Positions 1-6,507 of a DNA stretch of 7,382 bases are shown here, in pieces. Both the position numbers and the translations under genes were made by a program. The DNA is from Flavobacteriaceae bacterium (GTDB lineage: Bacteria > Bacteroidota > Bacteroidia > Flavobacteriales > Flavobacteriaceae): contig JAURFJ010000065.1 of the NCBI GenBank assembly GCA_030834365.1, forward strand, positions 1 through 7,382. The letters run 5' to 3'. The notes under the pieces are model-generated. The model saw only the letters and a program-made list of their open reading frames with translations, was not told the origin of the DNA and did not search any database. Each line of letters begins with the position of its first letter. Position 1 is the first letter of the stretch.

Positions 1-789
1 ATAAAGCGCATAATCAATAAGGTGAACTCCCCAGTCTGTCATAACCCCTCCAGCATATTCCCAAAACCATCTGAAATTAAGATGAAATCTATTTGCATTG
101 AATGGCCTTTTGGGCGCAGGGCCCAACCACATGTTATAGTCTACCCCTTGTGGAACCGCCGAATTGGGCATTGGGGCAACCGGTTTCATCCAACCTTGAT
201 AAGCCCAAGCTTTTACCAGTCTAATTTCTCCCAAAGTTCCAGAGTGTACAAAGTCTATGGCATCGACAAAGTGCGGCTGACTTCGCTGCCATTGTCCAAT
301 CTGCACCATACGATCGCTGGCCAAAACCTTGCTCAACATAATGTCAGCCTCTTGAATTGAGTTGGCAATGGGTTTTTCGCAATAAACATCTTTATTAGCT
401 TGCAATGCGTCTGTCAACTGTAAACAGTGCCAGTGATCTGGAGTCCCAATAATTACAGCGTCTATGTCTTTATCTTCTAACAAAACCCTGTAATCACGAT
501 ACCATTTTGGTTTTTTAATCCCGGCCTTTTCTAGATCCTGAGTACGTTGTCGCAATACGCTTTCGTCTACATCACAAAGTGCAATTACGTTAACGTCACT
601 CTGCTTTAAGAACGAGGTTAGATCGGAAAACCCCATGCCCTTACAACCTATTAAACCTATGTTAATCGTATCGTTTGGGCCCACTTTATACCTCATTGAC
701 CTCAGTATTTCCATTGGGAAAGCAAGGGAGCTGGTAGCGAGTGCTAACCCGGCAGCCCCATTTTTTATAAATCTTCTGCGATTGTGCAT
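1..789 (-). CDS. Gfo/Idh/MocA-family oxidoreductase, Tat-exported (3' end outside window)
   Basis: The reverse strand is open from an ATG at 789 to the window edge, giving 263 residues with no stop; the C-terminus is missing. The N-terminus carries a twin-arginine signal: N-R-R-R-F-I-K at residues 3-9, then a short hydrophobic Ala/Leu-rich stretch to about residue 24. A Rossmann nucleotide-binding start follows (GLIGCKGMG, residues 45-53), then the family's E-K-P motif at 138-140 within VYCEKPIANS, and TDWGVHLID near 251-259, a region that in this family carries the active-site histidine. Relatives are NAD(P)-dependent sugar or polyol dehydrogenases, or glycosidase-like enzymes that use bound NAD. 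The Tat signal suggests export to the periplasm with cofactor already bound. The substrate cannot be told from the sequence. No Shine-Dalgarno sequence is visible. Family assignment is strong; the exact reaction is unknown. Confidence 0.9.
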   Translation of the reverse strand, partial: MHNRRRFIKNGAAGLALATSSLAFPMEILRSMRYKVGPNDTINIGLIGCKGMGFSDLTSFLKQSDVNVIALCDVDESVLRQRTQDLEKAGIKKPKWYRDYRVLLEDKDIDAVIIGTPDHWHCLQLTDALQANKDVYCEKPIANSIQEADIMLSKVLASDRMVQIGQWQRSQPHFVDAIDFVHSGTLGEIRLVKAWAYQGWMKPVAPMPNSAVPQGVDYNMWLGPAPKRPFNANRFHLNFRWFWEYAGGVMTDWGVHLIDYALY

Positions 790-870
790 AGGCTAGTGTT
801 TATACCCGTTTAATTTACAGACTTTTAGCTTGTAGTATTTCTTTGCCTTATCGGTTACCTCATTAAACTT

Positions 871-885
871 TGTAAACCCTTTACA
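871..885. promoter_or_regulatory. Candidate operator palindrome TGTAAA-CCC-TTTACA
   Basis: Two perfect 6-base inverted arms are separated by CCC. The element lies about 80 bases upstream of the start of the oxidoreductase gene. A further TTTACAG half-site is at 814-820, nearer the gene. The pattern resembles operators of LacI-type sugar regulators, which often read TGTAAA-CG-TTTACA, but the spacer here is odd-length and lacks the central CG. It could regulate the oxidoreductase or be chance in AT-rich DNA. Confidence 0.3.
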
Positions 886-923
886 GTTTTGAGCTTTTGA
901 AATACTGCCCTAACGCGCGGTAG

Positions 924-985
924 GTGTTTTTTGTTTTAGTACGCTTAGATAAGTAAGCTTGCCAGGCGTATAAAACAAAAAACAC
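924..985. repeat. 20-bp inverted repeat with 21-base loop, overlapping the tRNA terminator
   Basis: The left arm (924-944) and right arm (966-985) pair over 20 base pairs with a single bulged G at 939. The loop is 945-965. The right arm contains the A-rich tract that forms the U-tract of the minus-strand terminator, so the left arm is an inverted copy of the terminator tail. Neither side is followed by a T-run in the way expected of a second classical terminator. Function is unknown; it may be a backup structure for read-through RNA or a relic of a local inverted duplication. Confidence 0.7.
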
Positions 986-1007
986 GGCCCCGAAAAGGGC
1001 CGTGTTT
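971..1007 (-). terminator. Rho-independent terminator of tRNA-Ala
   Basis: An 11-base-pair GC-rich stem pairs 980-990 with 997-1007 around the six-base loop 991-996. On the minus strand it is followed by TTTGTTTTA. It begins 15 bases beyond the tRNA 3' end, in the correct direction. On the plus strand no T-run follows the stem, so it should act only for minus-strand transcription. Confidence 0.85.
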
Positions 1008-1022
1008 GCTTGTGCTTTAATG

Positions 1023-1096
1023 TGGAGAATACCGGATTCGAACCGGTGACCTCTTGCCTGCCAGGCAAGCGCTCTAGCCAACTGAGCTAATCCCCC
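1023..1096 (-). tRNA. tRNA-Ala (anticodon GGC)
   Basis: The minus strand folds into a full cloverleaf of 74 bases. The acceptor stem starts GGGGGAT and closes with ATTCTCC, including the G3-U70 wobble pair that is the main alanine identity element. The D arm is GCTC/GAGC, the anticodon stem is CTTGC/GCAAG with loop CTGGCAG (anticodon GGC), and the T arm is ACCGG-TTCGAAT-CCGGT. The discriminator base is A. The next bases are CAT, so CCA is not encoded and must be added after transcription. The GGC anticodon reads GCC and GCU alanine codons. The gene appears to be transcribed alone, with its own terminator downstream. Confidence 0.96.
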
Positions 1097-1106
1097 TAAA
1101 GAGGGC

Positions 1107-1135
1107 GCAAGATAGTAAAAAGGTTAATAAACCAA
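1107..1135 (-). promoter_or_regulatory. Possible Bacteroidota-type promoter of tRNA-Ala
   Basis: On the minus strand a TTG (1133-1135) is followed after 18 bases by TATCTTGC (1107-1114), a partial match to the phylum's -7 consensus TAnnTTTG with its TTG near -33. The -7 box ends 10 bases before the mature tRNA, which would leave a very short leader for RNase P. The match is imperfect. Confidence 0.35.
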
Positions 1136-1155
1136 GGCATTCAAATTCGCTTACT

Positions 1156-1193
1156 AGTCTATTATAAGGTTCGGTATTACAAGATACCAGACT
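1156..1193. other. Nested imperfect hairpin in intergenic region
   Basis: AGTCT (1156-1160) can pair with AGACT (1189-1193), and directly inside it GGTAT (1173-1177) pairs with ATACC (1184-1188) around a six-base loop. A 12-base bulge lies on the 5' side. Without the bulge the two stems would form one 10-bp helix. There is no adjacent T-run, so it does not look like a terminator. It could be chance, or an element between the divergent tRNA and acetyltransferase genes. Confidence 0.3.
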
Positions 1194-1197
1194 GCGA

Positions 1198-1231
1198 TTG
1201 GTAGGGAGCATTAAGTAAAAACATAATTTTA
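1198..1231 (+). promoter_or_regulatory. Weak candidate promoter for the acetyltransferase operon
   Basis: TTG (1198-1200) is followed after 23 bases by TAATTTTA (1224-1231), one base away from the Bacteroidota -7 consensus TAnnTTTG. The spacing is at the long end of what is usual. It would give a leader of roughly 65 bases before the ATG at 1303. No better match was seen in the spacer. The call is weak because AT-rich DNA often yields such matches. Confidence 0.22.
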
Positions 1232-1302
1232 GAGATTGCGAAAGCAGATAAATAATGGTGGCATCTTGCCTAAGTCAAATTTTAATATATTAAGTTAAAT
1301 CT

Positions 1303-1803
1303 ATGATCCGAAAGGCCTTAACAAACGATTTGTCTCACATCATCCAAATCACTCAGGCCTGTGCGCGGCACATGATTGCCGAAGGAATTTTTCAATGGAA
1401 CGAGCAGTATCCGTCACTAACGGCCTTTGAAAAAGATTTAGAGAACGATGAGCTTTACGTCCTTGAAGAAGATGGGCATGTTAAGGGAGCCATTGTCATA
1501 TCTACGCGCATGGACGACATCTATGCCCCAATAAAATGGATCGCTGAAACCAGTTTAAACGGATACCTGCACCGTCTTTGCGTGCATCCAGAGAGTCAGG
1601 GCAAGGGCTATGCGCGCAAAATGCTTGACTTCGCCGAAGATCTGCTCAAAAAACAAGGATGCCTATCTGTTAGACTAGACACCTTTTCGAAAAACTTGAG
1701 AAACCAGCGTTTATATGAGGCGCGAGGCTATATAAAGCGCGAAGATGTTTACTTCTTGCACAAAAGCCCAGACCCTTTTCACTGTTACGAACTCGTATTT
1801 TAA
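1303..1803 (+). CDS. GNAT-family N-acetyltransferase
   Basis: This 166-residue protein has a complete single GNAT fold, the usual length for the family. GNAT enzymes move an acetyl group from acetyl-CoA to an amine of a small molecule or protein. The acetyl-CoA pyrophosphate loop is seen as Q-G-K-G-Y-A at residues 99-104, preceded by the beta strand YLHRLCVHPE (88-97), and the C-terminal motif NQRLYEARGY (134-143) is typical. The protein starts MIRKA, running straight into the first strand, which supports the ATG at 1303. No signal peptide or membrane segment is seen, so it is cytoplasmic. It is the first gene of a plus-strand group; the next gene begins 23 bases after its stop. The acceptor substrate cannot be predicted. 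Confidence 0.9.
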   Translation: MIRKALTNDLSHIIQITQACARHMIAEGIFQWNEQYPSLTAFEKDLENDELYVLEEDGHVKGAIVISTRMDDIYAPIKWIAETSLNGYLHRLCVHPESQGKGYARKMLDFAEDLLKKQGCLSVRLDTFSKNLRNQRLYEARGYIKREDVYFLHKSPDPFHCYELVF

Positions 1804-1826
1804 ATCAAACTGTACCTTTGGGATTA

Positions 1827-2585
1827 ATGAGTGATTTCAGTTTACATACCGCTATAGAAAATAGGGTGGGACGAATAACCTTCGGTCACTCCTCAAGCAA
1901 CGCAATGACCCTTGAGCTTCTTGAGGCCCTAGCCCGGTCAATTGATGCTTTTAACGATCAAGACGTTTCGGTGCTGGTCTTGCAATCAGAAGGTGATCGC
2001 GTGTTCTGCGCTGGTGCAAACTTCGATCAACTCTTGGCTCTGTCAAATCAAACTGAGGCAAAAGCTTTTTTCAGCGGATTCGCCCATGTAATGTTGGCCA
2101 TACGTCGATCTAAAGCGCTAGTTATCGCCAGGGTGCAAGCCAAGGCTGTTGGGGGTGGAGTCGGTCTCATCTCTGCCTGCGATTACGCCATCGCTTCAGA
2201 GTCAGCGAGCATCAAGCTCTCCGAGATTGGAATTGGTATAGCGCCCTTGGTTATTGAACCTGCAGTGACTCGAAAAATTGGGGTTGGAGCCATGGCCGAA
2301 TTTGCCTTGCATCCCAAGGAATGGAAGACTGCGAGTTGGGCCAAAGAACACAAGTTATACCAGTCGGTATATACCTCTGTTTCCCACCTAGATCAAGCTG
2401 TAAATGAATTGTGTACAGAGCTAAGTGCATACAGCCCACAGGCGTTGTCTGCTTTAAAAGCCGCTCTCTGGGAAGGCACCGATCATTGGGAAGATTTACT
2501 CTACGCACGGGCTGAAGCTTCTGGAAAGCTCGCACTAACCAGAGAAGCCCAAGCAATCATTCAAGCCTTCAAAAACAGAAGCTAG
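1827..2585 (+). CDS. Enoyl-CoA hydratase/isomerase (crotonase) family protein
   Basis: The 252-residue protein is a single crotonase domain, cytoplasmic, acting on an acyl-CoA thioester. The two oxyanion-hole segments are clear: FCAGANFDQL (60-69) and the glycine-rich VGGGVGL (108-114) followed by CDYAIAS. The first catalytic glutamate of classical enoyl-CoA hydratases, two residues after the GGG, is glycine here (G113). The second is plausibly E133 in KLSEIGIGIAP. This pattern is shared by a Bacteroidota group related to methylglutaconyl-CoA hydratases of leucine degradation, but the substrate is not certain. I prefer the ATG at 1827 over an in-frame TTG at 1818, which would add only three residues. 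The stop is 3 bases before lpxH, so the two are very likely co-transcribed. Confidence 0.88.
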   Translation: MSDFSLHTAIENRVGRITFGHSSSNAMTLELLEALARSIDAFNDQDVSVLVLQSEGDRVFCAGANFDQLLALSNQTEAKAFFSGFAHVMLAIRRSKALVIARVQAKAVGGGVGLISACDYAIASESASIKLSEIGIGIAPLVIEPAVTRKIGVGAMAEFALHPKEWKTASWAKEHKLYQSVYTSVSHLDQAVNELCTELSAYSPQALSALKAALWEGTDHWEDLLYARAEASGKLALTREAQAIIQAFKNRS

Positions 2586-2588
2586 TAT

Positions 2589-3368
2589 ATGGTCACCATA
2601 GCAACCGATAAACCCGTATTTTTTGCCAGTGATCAGCATTTAGGCGCTCCAAACAGAAATGAGAGTCGAAGTCGAGAAGACCGTTTTGTAGCCTGGCTCG
2701 ATGCCATTACCCCTCAAACCGAAGTACTGTTTTTGCTCGGCGATCTATTTGATTTTTGGTTTGAATACAAAGAGGTCGTTCCTAGAGGATTTGTTCGTGT
2801 GCTGGGCACGCTGGCCAAAATGCGCGATCAAGGCATTCAGATCTATTTCTTTGTAGGCAATCATGACCTGTGGATGACCGACTACTTTGAGTCTGAACTC
2901 GGAATCCCGGTTTACAGAACGCCCCAAGCCTTTCACCTTCACGGCAAAAAAATATTTATCGGGCACGGCGACGGCCTGGGCCCAAACGATAAAGGCTATA
3001 AGCGAATGAAAAAACTATTTACCAATAGGCTTGCTCGCTGGGCCTTTGGTAAGCTTCATCCGAACTATGCCGTGCGCCTGGGCAGAAAGCTCTCGCTGAA
3101 TAACCGGTTGATTTCAGGAAGCGAAGACCACTCGTTCAAGGGGCGCGAAAACGAATGGCTCATTGCCTATTGCGAACGTAAACTCGAGCAATACACCTAC
3201 GATTATTTTGTGTTTGGGCACCGTCACTACCCGATGAAGGTAGGCCTGTCTAAAAACGCGGTTTACTTCAATACTGGAGATTGGATCAGTTACGACAGCT
3301 ACGGGGTTCTTGACGAAACCGGGTTTCGCCTTGAAAGTCTGCGCCCCATAAGCATGCCAGAGCACTAA
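2589..3368 (+). CDS. lpxH: UDP-2,3-diacylglucosamine diphosphatase (LpxH-type)
   Basis: The 259-residue protein is a calcineurin-like metallophosphoesterase. It cleaves UDP-2,3-diacylglucosamine to lipid X and UMP, the fourth step of lipid A synthesis, at the cytoplasmic face of the inner membrane. All metal-binding motifs are present: SDQHLG (14-19, D15 and H17), GDLFDFW (51-57), GNHD (90-93), GHGD (125-128) and GHRH (210-213). The basic and aromatic segment around 140-170 corresponds to the lipid-binding helical cap of LpxH. The length is a little above the roughly 240 residues of the E. coli enzyme. The gene follows the crotonase gene by 3 bases. Its TAA overlaps the end of convergent recJ, and no terminator is seen between them. 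Other calcineurin-like phosphatases are less likely given the cap and the HGDG context. Confidence 0.88.
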   Translation: MVTIATDKPVFFASDQHLGAPNRNESRSREDRFVAWLDAITPQTEVLFLLGDLFDFWFEYKEVVPRGFVRVLGTLAKMRDQGIQIYFFVGNHDLWMTDYFESELGIPVYRTPQAFHLHGKKIFIGHGDGLGPNDKGYKRMKKLFTNRLARWAFGKLHPNYAVRLGRKLSLNNRLISGSEDHSFKGRENEWLIAYCERKLEQYTYDYFVFGHRHYPMKVGLSKNAVYFNTGDWISYDSYGVLDETGFRLESLRPISMPEH

Positions 3369-5056
3369 AAATTACTAGGCTTTATATCTTTAAGCTGCAG
3401 TTGCAACGAGGCCCTATCGTTAAAGTGATTCATGCCTAAGGTAGCCAGTATATCTACCATCGAATCTTTGGCTAAATCCAATTGCTGACCCATATTAAAG
3501 GCGATAAAAGGCAAGTGGTGAAGTTTTCCTCTAAGGTGCCGACCTTCTGCCCCGACACACTGTATTGCGCCTAGTCTTACTCCCCGAAGCAGAAAAACGG
3601 GCTCAGCGTTGTCTGGGCCAAATGGCTGAAAACGCTGAAGTAACCTGAACATTTTTAGGTCTAGCATCTCGATCCCAATCTCGATGTCATACGTTATACT
3701 GGGTTGCTGCAGATCAGGCTTCAGTGTTTGGCGCACATGAGCCTCGAAGGCTGCTTTAAACGGCTCGTATTGCTCATCGCTTAGGGTAATTCCGGCGGCA
3801 TAGGCATGGCCTCCGAACTGAATCAGGTGCTGTTGGCAGGCTTCGATGGCGGCGTGAACATCGTAACCCTTTACCGAGCGGGCAGAAGCCGCCCAATCGG
3901 TTCCGCTTTGGGTAAACACAAGTGTAGGGCGGTAGTAGGTCGCCTGAAGTCGTGAGGCTACGATACCTATTACTCCTTTGTGCCAGTGAGAGGCACGCAC
4001 CACGGTAGTAGCACAGTCAGCTTCAGCCTCGGCCAATATTAAGGCCTCCTCGGTTACCTGCTGCTCGGTGCTGCGACGCTCTGTATTGAAGACCTCTATT
4101 TCTTGTGCGAGTTCACGGGCCTTTTCGTATTCGGTTGTAGTCAAGAGTGCTACGGCATACTCGCCGTGTTTGATGCGTCCTGCCGCATTGATTTTTGGCG
4201 CAATAGAAAAGTTGAAATCACTGAGATGGGCGTCGCGCATCGTCTTTCCCTTTAAAAGGGCCTTTATGCCTGGGCGTGGTTTTTGCTTGATTTGTTCGAC
4301 CCCGTGATACGCCAGAATGCGATTTTCATCAGCCACTGAAACCACGTCTGCTCCAATAGCTACGGCTACTAGGTCGAGGTACTGAACAATGTGCTCTACT
4401 CCCCTTCCTGCTTTTTGCTCGAGCGCTTGAATGAGTTTGAAACCGACCCCACATCCGCAAAGTCCTTTGAACGGATAGTTGCAGTCGGTCCGCATCGGAT
4501 CAAGAACAGCGAAGGCATTGGGCAGCTGCGAATCAGGCATGTGGTGATCGCAAACAATCACATCAATGCCCAGTTCGTTAGATAGAGCTATAGAGTCGAA
4601 GGCCTTGACCCCGCAGTCTAGGGCGATAAGTAGTGTGAATCCGTTATCGTCGGCAAAGCGAATCCCCTGCTTCGAGAGCCCATACCCCTCGGTATAACGG
4701 TCTGGAATATAGAAGGCACAAGATCCCCCAAGCCCGCTTAAGTACTGGTACATCAGCGCCACCGCGGTGGTTCCGTCAACGTCGTAGTCACCGTAAACCA
4801 AAATAGATTCACCCTGCTGAAGTGCCCTTTCAATGCGCAAGACGGCCTTGTCCATATCTTGCATCAGAAAAGGGTCGTGAAGGTCTTCTAGGCGCGGAAC
4901 AAAGAACGCCTTAGCCTGGTCATAGGTTACCACATGGCGCGAAGTCAAAAGCTGACTTACCCAATAGGCAACTGACTTATTCGGATTGTGGTTGAGGCTG
5001 TGGTGCAGTTGGTCCGTAAGGTGCTGGTCGCCTGGTGGGCGTTCAATCCAACGCAT
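3365..5056 (-). CDS. recJ: Single-stranded-DNA-specific exonuclease RecJ
   Basis: RecJ degrades single-stranded DNA 5' to 3' in recombination, mismatch and base-excision repair. The 563-residue length fits the usual 550-580. Motifs in order are: DYDVDG (90-95), LDCG (146-149), CDHH (169-172), the DHH signature that binds manganese, and the segment VAIGADVV (232-239). The DHHA1 domain follows, with INAAGR (289-294), HKGVIGIVASRL (359-370), SARSVKGYDV (391-400) and GGHAYAAG (415-422). An OB-fold-like C-terminal part completes the protein. The ATG at 5056 gives MRWIERPP, a start that fits the family, and lies 3 bases after the stop of the OsmC-like gene. It is the last gene of its group. Its TAG overlaps the end of lpxH on the other strand. 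Confidence 0.97.
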   Translation of the reverse strand: MRWIERPPGDQHLTDQLHHSLNHNPNKSVAYWVSQLLTSRHVVTYDQAKAFFVPRLEDLHDPFLMQDMDKAVLRIERALQQGESILVYGDYDVDGTTAVALMYQYLSGLGGSCAFYIPDRYTEGYGLSKQGIRFADDNGFTLLIALDCGVKAFDSIALSNELGIDVIVCDHHMPDSQLPNAFAVLDPMRTDCNYPFKGLCGCGVGFKLIQALEQKAGRGVEHIVQYLDLVAVAIGADVVSVADENRILAYHGVEQIKQKPRPGIKALLKGKTMRDAHLSDFNFSIAPKINAAGRIKHGEYAVALLTTTEYEKARELAQEIEVFNTERRSTEQQVTEEALILAEAEADCATTVVRASHWHKGVIGIVASRLQATYYRPTLVFTQSGTDWAASARSVKGYDVHAAIEACQQHLIQFGGHAYAAGITLSDEQYEPFKAAFEAHVRQTLKPDLQQPSITYDIEIGIEMLDLKMFRLLQRFQPFGPDNAEPVFLLRGVRLGAIQCVGAEGRHLRGKLHHLPFIAFNMGQQLDLAKDSMVDILATLGMNHFNDRASLQLQLKDIKPSNF

Positions 5057-5059
5057 TCA

Positions 5060-5488
5060 TTACGATTTATGGTGAAATACAGTCTTTACATCGACGGCAG
5101 CAAACTGGCGAAACATCTCCATTACTCCGCAGTATTTTTCAACCGATAACTCAACGCAGCGCTTGAGCTTTTCTTCGTTCAGATTAGATCCTTCAAAGTG
5201 GTATTCGACTATGACCTTGTCGTAGATTCGCGGATGCTCGTCGGTAAGCGACGCCTTAGTCTCAATACGAAAGGCGTCTAGGTCAAGCTTCATCTTGTTG
5301 GCTAGAGAAACCACGTCGAGACCCGAGCACCCCGCCAACGAAGAGAGCATTAGTGCTTTTGGCGTAACGGGTTTATGAACGGAATCAGGAGTAGAGTCAT
5401 TGATAAAAAAAGTCTGGCCTGTTAAACTATTGGTTTCAAACAGCATATCTCCTTTCCAAGAAGTGGTAATGTGATTTTCGGTAGCCAT
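5060..5488 (-). CDS. OsmC/Ohr-family protein
   Basis: The 142-residue protein has the OsmC/Ohr fold and length. The two conserved cysteines that form the reactive peroxide-reducing pair in this family are C54 (in LAGCSGLDVV) and C120 (in VEKYCGVMEM). Relatives reduce organic hydroperoxides, often with help from lipoylated proteins; this one looks more like the YhfA-type branch than true Ohr, so the physiological substrate is unclear. It is cytoplasmic, with no signal peptide. It lies between rsmI (40 bases upstream) and recJ (3 bases downstream). The upstream gap contains TATCTTTA at 5510-5517 on the minus strand, one base from the phylum's -7 box, but no clear -33 element, so an internal promoter is only possible. 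Confidence 0.9.
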   Translation of the reverse strand: MATENHITTSWKGDMLFETNSLTGQTFFINDSTPDSVHKPVTPKALMLSSLAGCSGLDVVSLANKMKLDLDAFRIETKASLTDEHPRIYDKVIVEYHFEGSNLNEEKLKRCVELSVEKYCGVMEMFRQFAAVDVKTVFHHKS

Positions 5489-5497
5489 ATTAATTGA

Positions 5498-5516
5498 ATC
5501 TTTGTTGTTTAAAGAT
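5498..5516 (-). other. Small AT-rich hairpin between rsmI and the OsmC-like gene
   Basis: ATCTTT and AAAGAT form six base pairs around a seven-base loop. The stem has only one G-C pair and no T-run follows, so it is too weak for a terminator. It lies 9 bases upstream of the OsmC-like start and could affect translation, or mean nothing. Confidence 0.2.
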
Positions 5517-5528
5517 AACCTAGTCTGC

Positions 5529-6209
5529 TTACTTTTTCGGTGCAGCGGCTATGACGAGTACAATCTCGCCCTTGGGATCGTGCGCGCTAAAGTGCTCTAT
5601 GAGCTCAGCAAGAGATCCACGCAGGGTCTCCTCAAATTTTTTACTTAATTCTCTAGAAATAGAAGCCTGTCGATCGTCACCAAACACCTCGGCGCATTGC
5701 CCAAGGGTCTTGAGCAGTTTGTGTGGTGATTCGTACAGAACAATTGTGCGTTCTTCGGTGGCTAGTGCCTCAAGGCGTGATTGCCTTCCTTTCTTTGGAG
5801 GCAAAAACCCTTCAAACACAAAGCGTTCACAGGGAATGCCGCTGTTCACCAGGGCCGGAATTAGCGCGGTAGCCCCTGGCAGGCAATCGACTTCAACACC
5901 TTCTTGTACGCAAGCTCTTACGAGCAGGTATCCTGGGTCTGAAATGGCTGGGGTTCCGGCATCACTTACAAGTGCAAAGGTTTCGCCAGATTGAATGCGA
6001 CGCACAAGACCCGGAACGGTATGGTGCTCGTTGTGCTGATGATGGGCTACGAGCGGAGTGCCTATGTCAAAATGATGAAGCAGTTTAGACGACACGCGCG
6101 TGTCTTCGGCCAGAACAAGGTCAACCGACTTGAGCACCTCTATAGCCCTGAAAGTCATGTCAGATAAATTTCCGACTGGAGTAGGAACCACAAATAGCTT
6201 GCCCTTCAT
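5529..6209 (-). CDS. rsmI: 16S rRNA (cytidine(1402)-2'-O)-methyltransferase RsmI
   Basis: RsmI 2'-O-methylates C1402 in the decoding centre of 16S rRNA using S-adenosylmethionine. The protein is a tetrapyrrole-methylase fold enzyme of 226 residues. Diagnostic motifs are VVPTPVGNLSD near the N-terminus, LAEDTR (33-38), SDAGTPAISDPG (82-93), LPGATAL (109-115), GFLPPKKGRQ (133-142), YESPHKL and the ISRELSKKFEE segment. It is shorter than the roughly 286 residues of E. coli RsmI because it stops soon after the catalytic domain; this appears normal for Bacteroidota and not a truncation. The ATG at 6209 starts MKGKLFVVPTPVGN, as expected. It follows a 59-residue gene by 16 bases and precedes the OsmC-like gene by 40. 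Confidence 0.96.
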   Translation of the reverse strand: MKGKLFVVPTPVGNLSDMTFRAIEVLKSVDLVLAEDTRVSSKLLHHFDIGTPLVAHHQHNEHHTVPGLVRRIQSGETFALVSDAGTPAISDPGYLLVRACVQEGVEVDCLPGATALIPALVNSGIPCERFVFEGFLPPKKGRQSRLEALATEERTIVLYESPHKLLKTLGQCAEVFGDDRQASISRELSKKFEETLRGSLAELIEHFSAHDPKGEIVLVIAAAPKK

Positions 6210-6225
6210 CTCAACTAGCCTAAGC

Positions 6226-6405
6226 TTATTTTTCTATTTCAGAAACGATGTTCTTAATCGTGTCTATACCGGGAGTGGTCAAGTCTTCATCGTGTGGATT
6301 AAGCTCAGGAACGGGCTTTCCACGACGAAGTACTCGGGTTGCAATGCCTTCAAAACGACGAGCTATTTCGGCAAAAAGAATAGGATTCAAGCGATCAAGG
6401 GTCAT
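6226..6405 (-). CDS. Small protein of unknown function upstream of rsmI (59 aa)
   Basis: I do not recognise this protein. From the ATG at 6405 it has 59 residues: a basic N-terminal half (LFAEIARRFEGIATRVLRRG) likely to be helical, a proline- and acid-rich middle (PVPELNPHDEDLTTPG), and a helical end (TIKNIVSEIEK). There is no signal peptide, membrane segment or cysteine. An in-frame TTG at 6423 would add six residues but is less likely. Support for it being real is its position: it fills the space at the head of the rsmI group, on the same strand, 16 bases from rsmI, and codon use resembles that of its neighbours. Overlapping plus-strand frames are not better candidates. It could instead be non-coding leader. 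Confidence 0.55.
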   Translation of the reverse strand: MTLDRLNPILFAEIARRFEGIATRVLRRGKPVPELNPHDEDLTTPGIDTIKNIVSEIEK

Positions 6406-6507
6406 AGTTGAATTTTTAATCAATATACAATACTAAAAAGTCCTAGAAGGCTATTAAAGCGTTAAATCTTCCTATTTTTAAGGCTGTTTAAAGCCCTTGT
6501 CGAACGC
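6406..6507. promoter_or_regulatory. Divergent spacer between the rsmI group and tdk
   Basis: This AT-rich spacer must hold promoters for both directions. Partial -7 matches are TAGTATTG on the minus strand (6428-6435) and TATTTTTA on the plus strand (6473-6480). Neither has a convincing TTG at -33. The exact promoters cannot be fixed by eye. Confidence 0.35.

Noticed and set aside
22..360. 112-residue plus-strand reading frame
   Set aside because: It is antisense to the oxidoreductase gene, whose frame gives clear family motifs, and its own product resembles nothing.
881..1081. 66-residue minus-strand reading frame
   Set aside because: It runs through the tRNA-Ala gene and its terminator; the RFESG-like stretch is the usual false translation of a tRNA T arm.
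1023..1096. tRNA-Ala as an integration site for a mobile element
   Set aside because: No second copy of the tRNA 3' end is visible in the window and no integrase or phage gene is present.
1255..1293. Possible 12-residue leader peptide ahead of the acetyltransferase
   Set aside because: No ribosome-binding site, no run of a single regulatory amino acid and no attenuator hairpin downstream; likely chance.
1818..1826. TTG start for the crotonase-family gene
   Set aside because: An ATG nine bases later gives a normal family N-terminus, and the extra three residues add nothing conserved.
6100..6436. Plus-strand frames of 103 and 62 residues opposite the start of rsmI and the small gene
   Set aside because: They are antisense to rsmI motifs and to the 59-residue frame, and show no domain-like sequence.
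6482..6495. GGCT-AGCC hairpin just before tdk as a terminator or attenuator
   Set aside because: The stem has four base pairs and lacks a proper T-run on the needed side.
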